A DNA stretch of 64,000 nt, taken from contig JBFMAB010000122.1 in assembly GCA_040755835.1 (NCBI GenBank), positions 62,001 to 126,000 of the forward strand. Direction: 5' to 3'. Source of the DNA: JADLDB01 sp040755835. GTDB lineage: Bacteria; Myxococcota; Myxococcia; Myxococcales; Myxococcaceae. Position numbers and translations under genes: made by a program. Shown here piece after piece: positions 61,155 through 64,000 of the stretch. The notes below the pieces were generated by a model that saw nothing but the letters and a program-made list of their open reading frames with translations, was not told the DNA's origin and did not search any database. Each line of letters opens with the position of its first letter. The first letter of the stretch is position 1.

Positions 61155-63188
61155 GTGGCCACGCCCAGCTTCATCGCCCCGACCAGTCCGCTCGATCGGC
61201 GGCGGCTCGGGAAGTATGAGGTGCTGTGCCGTCTGTCGACGGGCGGCATGAGCGAGATCTACCTCGCGCACCAGACGGGCCTGGCGGGCTTCAACAAGTT
61301 GGTGGTGCTGAAGACCATTCTCCCCGACATCGGCGGGGAAGAAGACTTCGTGCGCATGTTCCTCGACGAGGCCCGCACGACGGCGGCCTTCAACCACCCG
61401 AACATCGCGCAGGTGTACGAGCTGGACACGGACGACGGCCAGCTCTTCATGGCGATGGAGTTCGTCCAGGGTTGCACGCTGGTGGAGATGGCGCGGGCCT
61501 GCCGCGCGGCGCGCGAGGCGATCCCCATCGGCTTCACGCTGGCGGCGGTGCGTGACACCGCGCTGGCGCTCCACTACGCGCACACCTTCACCGACGCGCG
61601 CGGCCGCAAGCAGATCGTCATCCACCGCGACGTCGCCGAGAAGAACATCATGGTGACGTACGAGGGCGTCACCAAGCTGCTGGACTTCGGCATCGCCAAG
61701 GCGCTGGGGCGCTCGGGCCGCACCGGCGTGGGCATGGTGAAGGGGACGAGCGGCTACATGTCCCCCGAGCAGATCCGCGGCGAGCCGCTCGACGGGCGCA
61801 GCGACATCTTCGCGTTGGGGGTGGTGGCCCACGAGTGCCTCACCGGCCTGCGGCTCTTCCACGGCAAGTCGCCCGAGGAAGGGATGATGGCGGCGCTCAA
61901 GGAGAACGTCGTCCCGCCGTCGAGGTGGAACCCGCAGGTGCCGCCGGCGGTGGACGCGGTCGTGCTCAAGGCGCTGCAGCGCGATCGCGAAGCGCGCTTC
62001 GCCACGGCCCTGGAGTTCGCGCGCGAAATCGACCGCGTCGGCCACGGGCTCATCTGGCACCCGGAGCAGAGCGGCGAGCTGGTGCTGAAGTACTTCAACG
62101 ACCGCCGTGCCGAGACGCGCCGGTTGCTCGAGTCGTCCGTCAACCAGGAGGTGACCGGCGAGATCCGGGTGAAGTCCATCATCCAGAAGGTGCGCGCCAC
62201 CGCGTCGACGCCGGGCACGGACGCTCCGAAACCCGAGCAGGCCACGCCCGCGCCCACCCCCGTCATCAGCGCGGCGCTGCGGCGCCCGACGCAGAACATG
62301 CCGCCGGCGACGCAGGGCACGGCGCCGAACATCAACCCTGTCACGCTGCGGCAGCCCGACCCGACCACCTCGCCGGCGCGCCCGAAGGTGCTGCGCGCCG
62401 ACCCGCCGCCGGCCCCCGCGCCGCGCGCCATCGACCTGACGCCGCGGGCGAGCGAGTTCGACGACGACGAGGCCGACGCGAAGACGATTCCCGCGGCGGC
62501 GCTGCCCGACGAGGTCCGCGAGCTCCGCAAGCGCATGCTGGAGGCCGCTCAGGCGAAGAAGGCCTCGCCCACCGGCACCACCACGCCCGTCGCTGCGTCG
62601 GTGCGAACGAGCCGTCCGGACACCAGCTCCATCACCGAGCCCACGCCCGTGCAGCCGCCGGCGCCGGTGGTGGCCTCCGCCGCCCGCGCCAACCTCGCCA
62701 CGGAGCCGGAGCGCCGGCCGGTGCTGCCGGTGACGGACGCGAGCCCGGCGCTCAAGGTGCCACCGCGCGACACCGACGGCGACACGCTCAGCATCACCAA
62801 CCGCGGGTCGCCGCCCACCGACTGGGACGACGACGACGTGGGCGCGCGCACCACCATCGCCCGCCCCGACGAGGTGCTGGGGCAGATCAAGAAGCAGCAG
62901 TCCGACGACGACCTCCGCGCGACGCAGGAGCGCGAGCCCTCGTCGGTGTACCTGCGCGAGGTGCGCTGGCGGAGCCGCGCGTTGATGGTGGTGCTGGTGG
63001 CGATGGCGCTGCTCGCCGTCGTGGGCATCCTGGTGCTGCTGGAGGTCATCCCCCTGGGCGCCGCCGACGAGCCGCAGGCGGAAGCAATACCCGCCGTCGT
63101 CCAACCCACGGCAGACACCGCGGCCGAGGCGCCGCCCGAGCCGCTGCCCGACGTCCCCGCGCCCACACCCGCGCCGAACAAGAGGTAG
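61155..63188 (+). CDS. Membrane Ser/Thr protein kinase
   Basis: A 677-residue protein. The kinase domain (~18-300) has LSTGGMSEIYLAHQ, LVVLKTI, HRDVAEKNIMV, LLDFGIAKAL and GYMSPEQ; the Lys normally after HRDx is Ala. A ~280-residue Pro/Ala/Thr-rich disordered linker with acidic patches follows (EFDDDEADAKTIP; TDWDDDDVGARTT). One transmembrane helix at ~609-632 is near the C-terminus, with a short Pro/Glu-rich exported tail. GTG start. Divergent from the chemoreceptor gene. Confidence 0.9.
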   Translation: MATPSFIAPTSPLDRRRLGKYEVLCRLSTGGMSEIYLAHQTGLAGFNKLVVLKTILPDIGGEEDFVRMFLDEARTTAAFNHPNIAQVYELDTDDGQLFMAMEFVQGCTLVEMARACRAAREAIPIGFTLAAVRDTALALHYAHTFTDARGRKQIVIHRDVAEKNIMVTYEGVTKLLDFGIAKALGRSGRTGVGMVKGTSGYMSPEQIRGEPLDGRSDIFALGVVAHECLTGLRLFHGKSPEEGMMAALKENVVPPSRWNPQVPPAVDAVVLKALQRDREARFATALEFAREIDRVGHGLIWHPEQSGELVLKYFNDRRAETRRLLESSVNQEVTGEIRVKSIIQKVRATASTPGTDAPKPEQATPAPTPVISAALRRPTQNMPPATQGTAPNINPVTLRQPDPTTSPARPKVLRADPPPAPAPRAIDLTPRASEFDDDEADAKTIPAAALPDEVRELRKRMLEAAQAKKASPTGTTTPVAASVRTSRPDTSSITEPTPVQPPAPVVASAARANLATEPERRPVLPVTDASPALKVPPRDTDGDTLSITNRGSPPTDWDDDDVGARTTIARPDEVLGQIKKQQSDDDLRATQEREPSSVYLREVRWRSRALMVVLVAMALLAVVGILVLLEVIPLGAADEPQAEAIPAVVQPTADTAAEAPPEPLPDVPAPTPAPNKR

Positions 63189-63516
63189 CGCGAAAGTCCT
63201 CCCCGCGCCTGAAGCCCCGAGCCACGCGTTGCTCGCGCCCGGGGGTCCGCGGCCGAGCGACGAGCGCTGCGGGCCGCCGGGGAGCGGCGCCACCACCTCG
63301 CCCATGCCCCCGACGTGCAGTGGCTGACGGCCGGCGTGCGGCGGTGAGGGCGGGTACGGACCACACGTGCGCGCCGGGGCTCGAACCTCTCCGGGCAGAG
63401 CGCCAGGGGCGGCACCGGCACCGCGGTGCCCGGGCCGACGGACGGCGCCCGGGCGCTTCGCGTCCTTCGGGGCGGAGAGGAGCGACCGCACGGGCGCCGC
63501 GCGGCACGACGCGCCC
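63189..63516. other. Gap with possible coding remnant
   Basis: Between the kinase and the lipoprotein. A plus-strand piece near 63280-63348 (ERRHHLAHAPDVQWLTAGVRR, then stop) has coding-like third bases but no start; nothing else is recognisable and no clear promoter or terminator was found. Confidence 0.3.
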
Positions 63517-64000
63517 ATGCGGACGCGCGTCTTCGGGCTCTCGACTGGCCTCGCGCTGTCCGTGCTGTCCCTCGCCGCGTGCGGGGCCGCCGCGCCGGCG
63601 TGCGCCGGCGACGCGTGTGCGCGCGAGGCCGCCGGCTGCGCGCACACGGCGGGCACCTGCGCGATGAATTCCTCCGGCTCGTCGTGCACGCAGGCGTGCG
63701 AGGGCCCGGCGGCCTGCGCGCTGGACCTCGGCGGCGCCGCGTCGGCGACGTGTATCTGCACGGCGAGCTGCACCGGCACCGCGGGCGACGACGTCACGCT
63801 CCTGCAACAGCAGCTCGACGTGCTCGGTGAACGCCGGCGCGCGCCTCACTGCCACTTGCACCAGCTCGTCGAAGGGCACCTTCCAGGGCGGGTCCGGCAC
63901 CGGCGTGCGCTGCAGCAACAGCGCGGAGTGCGCACTCGCGTGCACCGGCATGAGCTGCGCCATCCTCTACAACGACAGCGCGAGTTTCACGTGCACGGGT
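63517..64000 (+). pseudogene. Cys-rich lipoprotein gene with a frameshift, cut by the window end
   Basis: ATG at 63517 opens a lipoprotein signal (MRTRVFGLSTGLALSVLSLA, lipobox SLAAC) and a Cys-rich stretch (CAHTAGTCAMNSSGSSCTQA ... TCICTASCTGTAGDDVTL). Near 63800 the Cys-rich pattern moves to the next frame (CNSSSTCSVNAGARLTATC ... ECALACTGMSCAILYNDSAS) and runs out of the window. Removing one base (a C near 63801) would join them as DDVTL-CNSSSTC. Secreted Cys-rich proteins of this kind are common in myxobacteria. Broken gene or sequencing error. Confidence 0.6.

Overview
The window looks like a piece of a Myxococcota (myxobacterial) chromosome, most likely suborder Cystobacterineae. Signs are very high GC with almost exclusive G/C at third codon positions, five eukaryotic-type Ser/Thr kinases or pseudokinases, a sigma-54 enhancer-binding protein, three alternative sigma factors, several large histidine kinases, many lipoproteins, and a one-TolQ/two-TolR cluster resembling the AglRQS gliding motor. 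No rRNA, tRNA, CRISPR array, IS element or prophage block was seen.

Layout. 1-9.3 kb: C-terminal part of an ATPase/TPR regulator; a minus-strand group nagZ - HEAT protein - HD protein; and a Ser/Thr kinase fused to a STAND-type ATPase and a formylglycine-generating-enzyme-like domain. 9.3-12.4 kb: a compact minus-strand operon (sigma-54 activator, caspase-like DUF4347/CHAT-type protein, small unknown) preceded by a -24/-12 promoter and two ATTCCA-N6-TGGAAT palindromes at enhancer distance. 12.4-19.5 kb: lipoprotein methyltransferase, CHAP amidase, metallophosphoesterase, CruF-like carotenoid protein, cupredoxin lipoprotein, rhodanese and pdxA.

19.8-31.7 kb is the most unusual part. Three parvulin-type prolyl isomerases surround two sigma-factor modules. 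In each, the predicted membrane-bound partner carries a periplasmic domain of Tad-pilus origin: a CpaB (SAF/RcpC) domain behind an anti-sigma-like N-terminus in one, and three CpaC-type pilus-N domains behind a zinc-finger Ser/Thr kinase in the other. Two more CpaB-like proteins and a broken small membrane gene lie here, but no Tad ATPase, secretin or pilin gene is present in the window. An FHA/PAS hybrid histidine kinase is inserted between them.

31.7-52.2 kb: a ~140-bp imperfect palindrome, a MarR-type regulator, a triple universal-stress protein, a pseudokinase-MshEN fusion, an M19 dipeptidase, a CapA-like protein, a broken thioesterase, a Ser/Thr kinase, a frameshifted macro-domain gene, an amidase, and two overlapping sensor genes of which the first has a HisKA but no ATPase domain. 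52.3-64 kb: stand-alone MshEN protein, aglRQS-like proton-channel cluster behind a good TTGACA promoter, PEGA protein, phosphopantetheinyl transferase, a decayed cytochrome-c peroxidase, an ECF sigma/FecR pair, a chemoreceptor, another Ser/Thr kinase and a frameshifted Cys-rich lipoprotein cut by the window end.

Overall the window is dominated by signal transduction and envelope functions. Five genes carry small frame-breaking lesions or an in-frame stop; some of these may be assembly errors and should be checked first. GC and similarity statements are by eye; no searches were run.
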